Of a stretch of 24,701 nucleotides of DNA, positions 1 to 10,125 are shown in pieces. The position numbers and the translations under genes are program-made. The DNA is from Rhizophagus sp. LPA8_4_AMF (lineage: Eukaryota; Glomeromycota; Glomeromycetes; Glomerales; Glomeraceae). The notes beneath the pieces are model-generated. The model had not been told where the DNA came from, made no database searches, and saw nothing but the letters and a program-made list of their open reading frames with translations. Where the stretch lies: NCBI GenBank assembly GCA_021464525.1, contig JADRCO010000917.1, forward strand, positions 1 to 24,701. The letters run 5' to 3'. Every line of letters begins with the position of its first letter. Position 1 is the first letter of the stretch.

Positions 1-17
1 GATACCAAGTAAATGAG

Positions 18-52
18 CGCGACGGACTTTAACGGTTTCCGTTTTCCTAGTT
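18..52 (+). repeat. Left arm of a 35-bp inverted repeat
   Basis: This stretch matches the reverse complement of 13934-13968 at 34 of 35 positions; the only mismatch is at base 32. A GATAC lies outside both arms, at slightly different distances. The arms could be terminal inverted repeats of one 14-kb unit, or two separate copies of a short repeat that landed in opposite orientation. The sequence alone does not decide, and the left arm sits almost at the window edge. Confidence 0.75.
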
Positions 53-757
53 ATTTTTTATTGTACGCATGAATTAAAAACCGCCACTTTTAAGGCTCAC
101 ACTTCAATTAGAAGAAACCTAATTTATTTATTTAATTTTTCCAAGAACTCATCTTATAGGATCCATTTCCAGGTTAGAACGAAATGAAAACTTGGCAGAA
201 ATTGATTTTTTTGCGAATGTTCAATAGAAATTTTTTCAAATTTATCAAATATTATGTATATTTTTTAAGAAATAAAAAAAAGTTTTACATACAATACTGT
301 ACAGTAATATTTGTAAAATTATGATTCGAATCTTATCGTGAAAATAATAGTTGATAATATGACTGCCCGACCTACCCGGGTTTATTACAAATGGTGTAAA
401 CCATGTCAAATAAAATTATATTTCATATTCAAGATACAAAAAATCATTTATTATGATGAAAAAAATACAGATTAAAATCTTGTACCTTCAATATTATTTA
501 TGATGATAACAGGAACAATTGCGTCTATGACAGGTTTGCATCACGTTACTTCAAGAACGATTTAATGGACTAGGTCAACAGATTTCTCTATTGGGGCATA
601 TAATTTTTTTTTTTTTGATGATATGGTAAAATTATAAATATTATATCCACACAACCATGATATAACCTATATTAAACATTAAAAATCCGCGTGCATAGTT
701 TAAAGAACGGGACATAACGCCATGATAACGTGGTTATTTACGCAGTCCGATTATGAG
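53..757. other. AT-rich spacer, no gene seen
   Basis: No open frame with coding character was found on either strand. The stretch has homopolymer runs (for example a T run near 606-617) and a short ACCCGGGT palindrome near 375. It leads directly into the decayed kinase copy. Confidence 0.6.
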
Positions 758-1310
758 ATATTTATTCGAAATATATTAGTTTATAGTACTGCAATTAATA
801 GAGCATATTTATTAATAATTTACAAAATCAGAAGCAATAAATAAGAACTTTGTCGAGTTTAAAACTCTTAGCTTAATAATGATAATGAAGAAACAAAAAG
901 AATTTTGGTGAGGATTGTCAAAAAGAATGTTTAGGTACATTATATTGCGAGCATTATGTTCGAAGTTATTTAAAAACAATTTATAAATTGAATATCTGGG
1001 GATGAAAATATTGATACGTTAATTCAAAATGTCAAATGAAAATAATTTATTTCTCCGAGTAAATAGATCCCATATAATAAATTACAAATTTTTTGGTATA
1101 CTTATATGGCTTGACAACCACTTTTTATTAATTTTGATCATAATTATGAACTTTCAAAAAAAAATAATATTTGGGATGAGTAAAAAATTAACGGAACAAT
1201 GTTGAGATACTGATATTAAGACATTTTATAATGAAATTCATGAATTTAAATAATCATATCAAATATAATTGATGATTCTGAAAAATACAGTATAATATTC
1301 CAAAAGCAAA
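758..1310 (+). pseudogene. Decayed zinc-ribbon protein kinase copy
   Basis: This is a degenerate relative of the kinase at 3377. Aligned by eye, 758-850 matches its first codons, 860-1040 matches the zinc-ribbon and following helix (a CENC-like CxxC region around 905-960, then the NIDKLIQKCQ segment), 1088-1158 matches the segment around GQPPF, and 1170-1310 matches the C-lobe end (EQCW, RPDI, IREIK). Everything between the N-lobe and GQPPF is missing: glycine loop, catalytic loop and metal-binding motif. Multiple stops and frameshifts interrupt it, including a stop where EQCW has its Trp. Similarity fades after about 1310. It cannot encode a kinase. It shows that the family has duplicated locally, in the same orientation as the 3377 gene. 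Confidence 0.8.
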
Positions 1311-1390
1311 TGGGAACAACGAAATACATCATATTTTACGCCATTCATTTCTAAAAATAAAGATAATTCAAGAAATGAAATTAATATTAA

Positions 1391-1429
1391 GAACATCCAA
1401 TTGGATTTGGACATATCAATTGGATGTTC
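1391..1429. repeat. Perfect 13-bp inverted repeat (hairpin)
   Basis: GAACATCCAATTG at 1391-1403 is followed by a 13-base spacer and its exact reverse complement at 1417-1429. Related words (ACATTG, ATCCAA, TTTGGAT) recur up to about 1480, so the hairpin may be the core of a small decayed repeat. No gene is adjacent. Confidence 0.7.
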
Positions 1430-2091
1430 AATGTCCAACGAACATTGTCTAAATCCAACACTGGTTTGGATATATCTGATATGTGTATGATAATAACAGA
1501 TAATAATTTTTAATGGCTTCAGGAAATTGGAATTCGGGAAACGATTCAGATCGGAAAATTGGCATTCAGGTAATTAACTTCAGTAATAATATTACTATAA
1601 TATTACTAAATTGTAGTTAATGCCTAACCCTTATGAGTATTTAATTAAGCATTTCTTTATTTAAGAACGCTTGAAATCATTGATTTAATAACTCAAATTA
1701 ACTGTATTGAGATGTAATTTATATTGATGTAAAATGACGTTATACATATCTGATATTAAAATTAAAAACCGGTAAATTAACGCCTTTAGTTGATAAATTT
1801 CAAGGTGGCAAAATAAACAGCACGTGTTATAAATAGTCGACGAACTTTTGTATTAATTATTAATTTGTATGTATATTATGTTAGTAAAATGAAATCAAAA
1901 AATGAATTCCGCCTCTTAAATTTGTGGCACAACACGCTTATTCGCAATTCAATTTGTAAAAAAAGTACGTGAAGTTAATATTATACTATTTTGTAAATGA
2001 AGAAAGAGACCACATACAGGTTAGGACTCCAAGAGAGTTAGATTGAATAGTACTCGAAGGTACTATACAGGGGATAACTTTGACCAAATAT
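1430..2091. other. Non-coding spacer with a degenerate direct repeat
   Basis: No coding sequence was recognised. The only structure seen is a loose direct repeat at 1517-1538 and 1551-1570, both of the form GGAAA(A)TTGG-ATTC-GG. Confidence 0.5.
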
Positions 2092-2109
2092 CAATTTTGG
2101 CCAAAATTG
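2092..2109. repeat. Perfect 18-bp palindrome
   Basis: CAATTTTGG is followed immediately by its reverse complement CCAAAATTG, with no loop. A similar TTTTGGCCAGAATTA word occurs near 20490, and AATTCTGGCC occurs at 17821. The TGGCCA core may therefore be a piece of a dispersed short repeat. Being symmetrical, it could also be a protein-binding site, but nothing around it supports that. Confidence 0.65.
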
Positions 2110-3376
2110 GCGCCAGGTGCTATTCAAAATATCGAAATTTGTAGTTAAATAGTATCCGACACATACTTAAAGAGGGATACTACTATCCATCAGTAAATGT
2201 TGAAGTTTGTTTTCTAATATTATCAATAATGTTTAAATAATTTTGAATAACTTGTTGTTAACACAAATTGTAATCAAAAAAGATCTATTTTTGAACAATC
2301 CAGTATTAAAACTTCTTAGTTTAATAATCATAGTACCTATAGTCCTATACCCAAAAGTATTTTTTTTTATGCCTATGCACAAGAATTAAGAATATGCAAT
2401 TAAGAAAGCCAAGTCAACTCAAGATTTACTGGCCCACTAAAGTTTCAGGGCTGAAACAAAACAAAGTTTCTAGGCAAAGCCCTATAAAAATTTTTCAGAA
2501 CAATGATCACGTGCCTGAGTTTCTTCGGGAAAATGATCATTTATCGGAGTTTTTTCCAGAATTTTTTTTATTAAGGATGTCATGTGAATAGCTCCCCCTT
2601 TACAAACAAGAAGAGTCTACACCTGTTTGAGGAGTCTTCAGTGAGCGTGTGTGAGTGGGATACGAATTGTACCGACATCCACGTCGTACAGCCGGTATAT
2701 AATCGACAAACACGAATTTAAATGATTATAATTTATCAAATATTTCATTCTTTTGATTAGATAAACGACTTTACTACAAATTATATGAAAAGGTTATTAA
2801 TTACTTTTTACAGTATAATACACCTAATATACCAGAATAATGCATATAACAGATAATATATATCTTAAATTCAATTAAAAATTTTAGAAGATAAAATGTA
2901 TTCACATTTATAGTAAATAATAATAGTTATTTTACTCGTAAAGTTATTATATATATTTTTCAATACTAAAAGCTTTATTATTATACCAAATTATTGTATC
3001 ACAGAAATAAATTATAATAATTTCCTTTTTGTCTTTATTAAAACTTAGTAATTAATTACGTATAGTATTTACGTATTCAAATTAAACAACAAAGATATTT
3101 ATTATTACAATTTTGAGTTACGTTAGAATAACGTAATAAAAATTTTATTATTACTTACAACGTTAATGTTGTGCTACATAATTGGTTAACACGCTTGAAA
3201 ACTGTAAGTCTGTAATTGAGTCATTGATATGCAATTCATTTATGATCAGCAAAATGTAGATCATGTTCTAATTAGAATGAACTGTGAAACAAAATATTAA
3301 ATCATTTGACATTTCGGCGAAAATGGTCCGTAATATCAAACTTTTATTCTAAAATACTTGGAGTTCTTTCGAACCA
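2110..3376. other. Long spacer upstream of the kinase gene
   Basis: No convincing gene was found. A 65-codon open frame at 2394-2591 is low-complexity and contains an internal near-repeat (ATGATCA words spaced about 30 nt apart near 2503-2540), so it reads as repeat sequence. The last 200 bases before the kinase start have no clear canonical TATA box. Confidence 0.5.
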
Positions 3377-5468
3377 ATGGCTATTCGTAAAGAAGTAGTT
3401 AGTACCGCTATTAACAAAGCAGATGCATTAATAAATAAAAATATTCATAATAATATTGATAAACAGTTCGACTTTAGAAAGCAAACCATTTTTTCGGATG
3501 AAACTCTTACAAGCGAAGAAACTTCTGAAATATTGAGAATATTAAGTAAACATCGTGATAAAGCTAAACTTCTTAATAATGAAGGATCAAAAAGATTTTG
3601 CGAAAATTGTAAAGAAGAATGTTTAGCTACATTATATTGTGAAAATTGTGTTCGAAAGTTTTTAAAAGATAATTTTTCAAATTGGACTTCTGGAAATGAT
3701 AATATTGATAAATTAATTCAAAAATGTCAATTGGAAACACTTACTCCATATAATGTAGTTGAATGGATTCCTTATGATTCCTTAGAAAATATAAAATATT
3801 TAACGAAAGGTGGATATTCAGAAATTTATTCAGCAGATTGGAAGGATGGAAAATATTATGAATGGGATTCTAATGACCTATCATTAAAGAGGAAAGGTAC
3901 AAGTAAAGTAATTCTAAAAAAATCGAAAAATATAGAAAATGCAAGCAAAAGTTGGTTTGAAGAAGTACGTGTATACATAAATGCATGTGTATATTAAACA
4001 TATTTTTATTGACGAATTTTTTTCTTACTTTTTTTTAGGCGAAATCTTATTTCATTGCAAGTAATAATTGGAAGACTATTGTTAAATATTTTGGTATAAC
4101 TCAAGATTCAATGTATGGAAATTATATACTTGTAATGAAACAATTGGATATAGATTTAAGAAAATATTTACAAAAAAATCACAAGCAATTAAAATGGGGA
4201 GAAAGGATGCAGATAACGTTTAATATAATTAATACACTTCACAACATACATGAGGAGAATATTATTCACAAAGATTTGCATTCTGGAAATATATTATATT
4301 TAGAGAAAAATAAGTTTTGGTATATAAGTGATCTTGGATTTTGTGGACCCGCCAATAAGCCATTGAATAGTATATATGGTAATCTTCCTTACATAGCACC
4401 GGAAGTTATATACAAAAAAGAGTATACTTTAGCATCAGATATATATAGTATTGGTATGCTTATGTGGGAAATTTCATCTGGACAACCACCTTTTAGTAGT
4501 TATGAACATGATTATAATCTTGCAATTAGAATAGTAAATGGGCAAAGACCGGAAACAGTATTGGGAACACCTTCAGGGTATAGAGAATTGATGGAGCAAT
4601 GTTGGAATGCTAATCCATTAAAAAGGCCTGATATTAATGTACTTTTAAATGATATAAGAGAAATTAAAAGATCATATTATGAGAATAAAATTGACCAGGA
4701 ATCTGAAAATTCAGTTGATGACCTAATAGATGTAAATTCTACTTTAAACACTAAAAATATTGGCAGCAAACTTTATACTTTTAAGGATATTCCTATACCA
4801 AAAAATATTGTTGAAGGTAACTGAGATGTTTCTATAAATTATTTTGCCCATTAATTGACATTTATAATTTAATTTTTTTTGTAAATGAACAGATAATGAT
4901 GAAATATATAACAATCCTAATCTTCATTCAGAAGATCAAGACGAATTAGAAATTCCTGATGGTAAATGCAATTATAGTATTACATTTGTAAAAAGTTTTA
5001 TTTAATAAGCTGAATAATTTTGTTTATTATAATTTAGATATTGAAGATATACTTGGTATTCCAATTGGTGTCAAGAATGATAATAATAATGATGAACCAA
5101 AACAGATACCAGATGAAGGTAATATTATTGAATATTTTTTTATTGCTATGGATATATTTACAGTATTTACATGTGATTTTTATGTACAATTATAGATAGT
5201 GTAAGTAATGATTCAAAGAGGAAAAGAAATTGCTCAAGTATTAATGTTCTTAAAGGTAATATTATTTATATTTTATTAGTAATATTTCTTTATAATGTTT
5301 ATAAATTATATTATTTAAAAAAAAATTAGACATCATTACGAGATTAACAAAAAAAAAACCTAAAAAAAGTAAGTTAAAAATTACATATTATTAATTAATA
5401 ATTTTAATTAAAAATTTTTGAAATTTTTATTATTAGCCGAATTTAATTATGGTAATATTATAAAATAA
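3377..5468 (+). CDS. Zinc-ribbon tyrosine-kinase-like protein kinase, 7 exons
   Basis: Predicted protein kinase of 548 aa. Exons: 3377-3964, 4039-4816, 4893-4961, 5038-5118, 5196-5255, 5330-5368, 5437-5468. All introns are GT-AG, 68-77 nt. Residues 75-91 form a Cys cluster (C75, C78, C82, C88, C91), a likely zinc ribbon. The kinase domain follows: glycine-rich turn KGGYSE near 144-149, putative ATP-site Lys in VILK (181), acidic pair ending exon 1 (195-196) as likely helix-C Glu, catalytic loop IIHKDLHSGN (Asp275, Asn280), DLG at 294-296, APE at 316-318. The loop has HKD instead of HRD; catalytic residues remain. After the kinase core, five short exons encode a low-complexity acidic then basic tail; exons 3-6 are 69, 81, 60 and 39 nt and all phase 1-1. 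Without splicing, exon 2 would end at 4824. The tail splicing is my inference from consensus sites and matching phases. It is paralogous to 15165-17346. Substrate and pathway are unknown; family membership suggests signalling. Confidence 0.88.
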
Positions 5469-5937
5469 TTAAGATTTTATTCAAATTTATGAAATTTTAA
5501 AATTTTTAAAAAATTCTTATAAAAATATGAAAATTTAGTGTGATAACAATATAACTTATATAGAATTTATGGTTTTTTTTAAATTGGAAGATAAATAGAA
5601 AGGTGGAAAGTGGGATTGGTAACTTTTTGTTTATTTTTTTTACAAAAAAAAATGAAATTATCTAGCATTGCTATAATTTTCTAAAATTGTTAAATGCAGT
5701 TATTTTTTCATTATTAGATTTTATTTTTATTATTAGTTGTACTGAATATTATTATAAATCAAATTTTATTAAATAAACTTTTTTTATATTTATTAAGTAA
5801 TTTTATACAATTTTGTTAGAATCATTTTATCATTTTTCAATTTGCCATTTTTTATTGCCAACTTTTATTCTTTATTTTTTGCCAGAAACAATTAATTTCT
5901 TATACAATACATTAATATACTAAAATAATTAGAAAGA
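5469..5937. other. AT-rich 3' flank of the kinase gene
   Basis: Almost pure A/T sequence with T and A runs; no open frame of note. A last GGTAATATT donor-like site at 5452 lies inside the final exon and could allow one more, alternative, splice. I see no clear acceptor that would add more than a stop. Confidence 0.5.
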
Positions 5938-6480
5938 CAAGAAAAAGAGACATGTTTGGGAGGGAAATGGAAATGTTGACTCACATCCTTATGAAATACT
6001 ATTTAAAGATTTTCAACAAGCTGTTTCTAGATAAATGCAAGCATATCTTGATAAGAAATGTCCAAAAATGCAAAGTCACAATCTAAGCAATAGAATGCTG
6101 CATTAACAATTGATAACTTCAATATAAAAATACTCTTGAGTCATTCATTACTATTCAATGCATTATCTTCAAGCTGATATTCCCTTTTCGTTTGTTGAAA
6201 ATCCACTATCTACTTGTTATTATTCAACTTTCAAATACCTTTGTCATTCAATTCAAGTTACCAATGAAGTGGAGAAGAAATAAAAGAAATAAAAATTCAA
6301 ACAAATAGTAGCATCTTTATATCATCATGAATATTTCAATTGAACAGGAACTGAAACAAACGCTAATAATTGAATTATTTAAAGTAATTGAATAGGTGAT
6401 CTTGATTTAATACATAATCTTGCTTGGATATTGTTTAAAACGGAAGAGGAACTGAAAAAAATGAAATCAAAGCAATGAAT
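5938..6480 (+). pseudogene. Decayed BED-finger/hAT transposase-like remnant
   Basis: Translated with frame changes and stops, this stretch resembles parts of fungal hAT transposases. A Trp-containing start and a DKKCPKM stretch look like the end of a BED zinc finger (around 5940-6085). An ADIPFSFVENP-like segment near 6173-6210 matches the conserved LPF..VENP motif of the hAT family. Further on, DLDLIHNLAWILFKTEEEL near 6400-6460 is open but not assigned. Several in-frame stops make it non-functional. The family call rests on two short motifs and is tentative; no catalytic triad or terminal repeats were identified. Confidence 0.4.
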
Positions 6481-6648
6481 GAAATAAAAAAGTAAGATTG
6501 TATGATGAACAAAATATAATCATGGAGAATGAAATTATTAGAGATTATCGTAAGCAGATCATATGGTGCCATGCTAGTGATTTGTATAAAGCATATAAAA
6601 AGTATTAATTTTGTATTTAAATATATTTGAGAGGATATATCAATCGTA

Positions 6649-6888
6649 CTATTCTAAAATATGATGGGATACTGCAAAATTTCTGTTATGAAAAATAGTA
6701 ATTGAAAAGTGGGCGTCTTGGAGCCAAAATTTTTTTCCGCTCATATGATCACAAATCATATGATTACTCCTCTCCTGCGGGCTGCGGCTATGCTTATTTA
6801 CATATACGTGACGTTGTATGCTTATTGATATATAAAAAATGAAAGCACTTCTGGGGTGTTGCCATAGGCAACCCGCCCTTCCACTCAT
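6649..6888 (-). other. 79-codon open frame, probably repeat-derived
   Basis: The minus-strand frame is open, but I recognise no domain, and the sequence contains repeated TCATATGA palindromes at 6741-6748 and 6756-6763. Base composition is richer in GC than the flanks (a CTCCTGCGGGCTGCGG stretch near 6768). This suggests a piece of a dispersed repeat or another sequence source rather than a host gene. I would not call it a gene without transcript support. Confidence 0.25.
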
Positions 6889-6889
6889 T

Positions 6890-7110
6890 TGCTTTCATAT
6901 TATAATAGCAATCTATGCACACTTTCTACATTGATATATATGTGTGACTGCCTACTTGACTACACCTATATGACTACTTATTCATGACTACATTCCTAAC
7001 TGCCCATCTCTTGTTTATGTATATGTGACTATGTTCTTGTTTACACATGCGCAACTACTAACCTGATTACTCATTCCTGATTAATACATATACGTGACTT
7101 CATTCATTCT
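6890..7110. repeat. Degenerate short repeat of TGTGACTAC-like units
   Basis: The words TGTGACT, TTGACTAC, ATGACTAC, ATGACTACA, TGTGACTA, GCAACTAC and CGTGACTT recur at irregular spacing of roughly 15-40 bases, often preceded by (TA)TATA. This looks like a decayed minisatellite. No open frame is involved. Confidence 0.5.
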
Positions 7111-7258
7111 TAAATGATGATTTGATTCACAGGCCAACGAGCCAATTTGAAAATGTACGCTATTTATAGAGGATAATATAATATAACAGTCAGTCAGCAT
7201 GCCATGTCATTGGGACAAAAGAATACTGTACCCGTTCTACTAGAAATGAGTACTGCGG

Positions 7259-7414
7259 ATGCATGCTTTTGCCATTAACCGAAGAGGAACAAAGCCTCCT
7301 TCTCCCTGCTTAATTTGTGGGAATGGAACAAATTCAGTTACGCAATTATGCATTCATTGTGGTCAACATAAAGACTTCAAGGTTATGGCGAGAAAAGAGA
7401 TTAATTGTGAGTGA
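7259..7414 (+). CDS. Small zinc-ribbon-like ORF, 51 codons
   Basis: A short open frame with two CxxC pairs, CLIC near residues 17-20 and CIHC near 32-35, in a PCLICGN...CIHCGQH arrangement typical of small zinc ribbons. It is in the same frame as, and 90 bases upstream of, the ORF at 7505, with stops between. It could be a stand-alone small protein, an exon of a longer gene, or the broken N-terminal or spacer part of the mobile-element-like ORF that follows. No splice structure was resolved. Confidence 0.35.
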   Translation: MHAFAINRRGTKPPSPCLICGNGTNSVTQLCIHCGQHKDFKVMARKEINCE

Positions 7415-7504
7415 AGCCCAGTTTCACTGAATTATTTGCGAATTATTTATTTGGAAAAAATATTTTTGCAATTGAATATATAGTACGGTTAATAGGACGA
7501 AAAA

Positions 7505-8048
7505 ATGAGCTGCTTATTAGGTTATATCTTTGGCACACTCGGCAATCTCTTTGGCAACTTCCTTCCTTGGGGTGATAAACCTTCGGATAATACTACTCTC
7601 CCTCCACGTGACGATACTAGTGATAATGACCCGGACAATGAGGATAATGAGGACAGTGATGACATCAGTGACTCCTCCAGTGAATACGATACGGAGAAAA
7701 TGACTCTAATAAAGAGGACTCTACTATGACATTCCGATTAATAGAAGAACCTGCACCTAAAAGGTTAATAGAGGCGAGTAGAGTAGGAAACAATAGTTTA
7801 TATCGAGATTATGTTGCTATTGTCCCAAAAAATTATCCTCATAGACGCGATCCACTTCTCATGTTTGAAGATATCGAAGAACAAATTAGTGAAATTTATA
7901 ATACTGAGATTCAACGCTTAGGAGAAATTAAAACTAAAATTGTACTCATAGACCATATGATCAATAATCCTGGTGAGAATGAAGAGAAAGAAGCAGATAT
8001 AGCATTTCCTAGTGAAATTATTGATATTACACGACAGGATCGTATAGA
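7505..8048 (+). pseudogene. Mobile-element-like protein N-terminal part, split in two frames
   Basis: Two frames overlap by ATGA: 7505-7729 (74 codons) and 7726-8112 (128 codons). The first begins with a Gly/Leu/Phe-rich hydrophobic stretch (LLGYIFGTLGNLFG) and then a very acidic Asp/Ser/Glu linker. That acidic composition carries on in the second frame just upstream of its ATG, so one protein was probably split near 7690 by a one-base loss. The second part has a compact region around DPLLMFEDIEEQISEIY and KTKIVLI. It reminds me of N-terminal parts of proteins found with B-type DNA polymerases in fungal and animal mobile elements, but I cannot confirm this from memory. Downstream it runs without a clean break into Crinkler sequence at about 8049, so its C-terminus is lost. 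Confidence 0.45.
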
Positions 8049-9304
8049 ACATTCACGTTACTCTGTCTCGTCAAAGGAAATACACTCGCAAACGCTTTCC
8101 CTGTTCATATAAATAAAATAGCCTTGTTGGAGACCTCAAAGACGATATTAAGTCGAAAAAAGCACCAGAGTTCGACAATTTCCTGCAGACAGGCTCAAGC
8201 TATGGAAGGCGGAAATTCCTGACGATCGTGACGATCTCTTGAGCAATCTCACATTACAAAACTATTTGCAACAAAAAAGATTTCGAAATACTTCCCTGAC
8301 TCACCTGCTGAAGAGTGTAATCATGTCATAGTCGAACCGCCTGTGTCAACCGCCACTTCTGCATCGAACGAGATATTGGAACTAAGGGAGAAACTCGCCT
8401 TATTACAGGCATTACTCAACAAGTCCTTCATGGTATGTATAAGTTTTGTCAAGAAATTTGGGCGAACATTGTTCGCTGAAATCTCCAAGCTACTGCTCGA
8501 AAAAAGATTTTATTAGCCTGTTGTTGCTTTACAGCATTTGACGTTGTCGTTAGCTCGAAACGAACGAAGGGCTTTAAGTGGACCGTAAGCATCGATGACG
8601 CGACCCTCGAAGGTCTCAAAGAGTATATTCGTGAAATGGATAAACCACCAACACTTGAAAATGATGGAGCGGTGCTAAACTTCATAAGCAGTGGGGAGAG
8701 ATATTCACCTCGGAACGATCAAGACCTCTGCAAATGCTCCGGCTATTCGTAACAAATAAGAGTTTCAAGTTTACTGTACTCATTGAGACGCCATCAATAC
8801 TCTTTTCAGATTGGTCTTTCCCGAAAGTGTGTGAACTCTATGGCATTAGCAATGATCCGAACCCGACATTGACGTATTCCCTGTTTTTACATGTGGCTCT
8901 GCTGATCTGAATAGCGACAAGTCCAACTGTCCAAGTCCATGGTTAAACACCTGATGGCGGAAATAAAACTTCGACAAGATGTTACTCCTCTTAACAAGGC
9001 AAACGAGGCAACAAAGTCCATTTATTCTTACTGCTATCTGGCTGCTGGAGTCTCGTTCTACAAAGTTAATTTCAAGCTCATACCAGAAAAGCTTATCGAG
9101 GGTCGGAATAGGCAGGGGAATCTCGATTATGCGATAGAGTGCCGTTCAACAGGAAGGATCATTGGTATAATCGAAGTTAAGAAGGAAGATTTTATGAAGG
9201 GATTTGCCCGGGCATCCGTGCAGATGGAATTGTTGATCACTTTTTTTACTGTCAAAAGACGTCTTTTCAATTGTAAAGTTGAAAATTATTTGATCCTTTA
9301 CTGA
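8049..9304 (+). pseudogene. Crinkler (CRN) effector-like gene, frame-broken
   Basis: The decoded pieces match Crinkler proteins of Glomeromycotina. From 8055 there is a LLCLVKGNT-type LFLAK-domain start, then a GDLK...LKLWK...EIP segment (8129-8230), VIVEPP near 8326-8343, a Leu/Glu helix (ELREKLALLQALL), and a central domain (GFKWTVSIDD near 8570; YSPRNDQDL near 8702; FTCGSADL near 8886). From 8939 a C-terminal domain contains a DYAIE...IIEVKK pattern, which fits a PD-(D/E)XK nuclease-like core. The known family role is secreted or nuclear-acting effectors; here that is only inference. The reading frame steps by minus one repeatedly: near 8127, 8180, 8275, between 8420 and 8570, near 8732, 8863 and 8935. 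No ATG precedes the first piece in frame, and similarity ends near 9235. As written it is not translatable as one protein. Sequencing undercalls are a real alternative to decay. Confidence 0.8.
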
Positions 9305-9863
9305 TAATCTAGAATAAAGTTATTAAAAAAATCAAGTTGATTGTGGCTGGCCGTTAATTTTTTATGATTTTCAACTCAGGATTCAGGCACAATGGTTTCG
9401 AATTTACTTTTATTATAATTTTTCATTATTATTTCACACAAAAGCTCTTATTAATTATAAAACTTTTTTATGGGTTTACCTTAGTATTAATTTCCTTTAA
9501 ACTTATATTTTCTTTATAATTAGCTCATTATTATACAGTATATATTAAAACCTTTCTATCCTTTTTACAATTATCGCAAAAACATTGTGTGTCTGACTCC
9601 TACCTCATTTCTTTTGTGCATTATCAATAATATCATTCATCATTTTTCTTACGTGCTTTTAATCAATTGAATCCATAAATTAATTAAATTAATACGCATG
9701 ATTAATTGCCCTTTACAATCAAAGAATTTTTATAAATAGAAGATTGGCTACACAAGAAATATACCGTTCCAATCCTTTTATTGAATAATTTGCTACAATA
9801 AAATAAATTAAAATTTATTCTATTTGAATGATACTAATTTATTTTTAAATTTTTAATCCTTAC
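9305..9863. other. AT-rich spacer, no gene seen
   Basis: No open frame or RNA gene recognised. Homopolymer-rich sequence with occasional pyrimidine-rich runs. Confidence 0.5.
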
Positions 9864-10090
9864 TTACTACCATTTTCAACTAACAGAACGAATAAGTTTT
9901 GATAAGTCGAGCGAGAAGGGTATTTTTTTGAGTCTTCATTGTCAAGACGAATGTGAATAGTAAGTTCTTCATTATTAGAATGATCATGCACAAATAGTGC
10001 AAGTTGATTTAAATGTCAGTACTTCGAAAATTCCTCTTCTGAAGTAATACTTTCTTTATGAACAACTTGAATTTAATGGATTTTGTGGTT
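9864..10090 (-). pseudogene. C-terminal gene fragment of unknown family, minus strand
   Basis: Read on the minus strand, this stretch has convincing coding character: IQVVHKESITSEEEF, then an in-frame TGA at 10016-10018, then LNQLALFVHDH, ELTIHIRLDNED, YPSRSTYQNLFVLLVENGSK and a TAA at 9864-9866. I do not recognise the family. Upstream, the frame is closed by stops just beyond 10075, although another frame (FPKSHYDITTKSIKFK) is open for a while, which suggests a frameshift. Either a decayed gene end or the last exon of a spliced gene whose 5' part I cannot trace. Confidence 0.45.
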
Positions 10091-10125
10091 ATATCATAAT
10101 GACTTTTTGGAAACACGGATTAGAT

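Noticed and set aside
2394..2591. 65-codon plus-strand open frame
   Set aside because: Low-complexity, contains a near-repeat, no domain or splice context; chance frame in repeat sequence.
8449..8685. 78-codon minus-strand open frame
   Set aside because: Lies antisense to the recognised Crinkler sequence and has no recognisable content.
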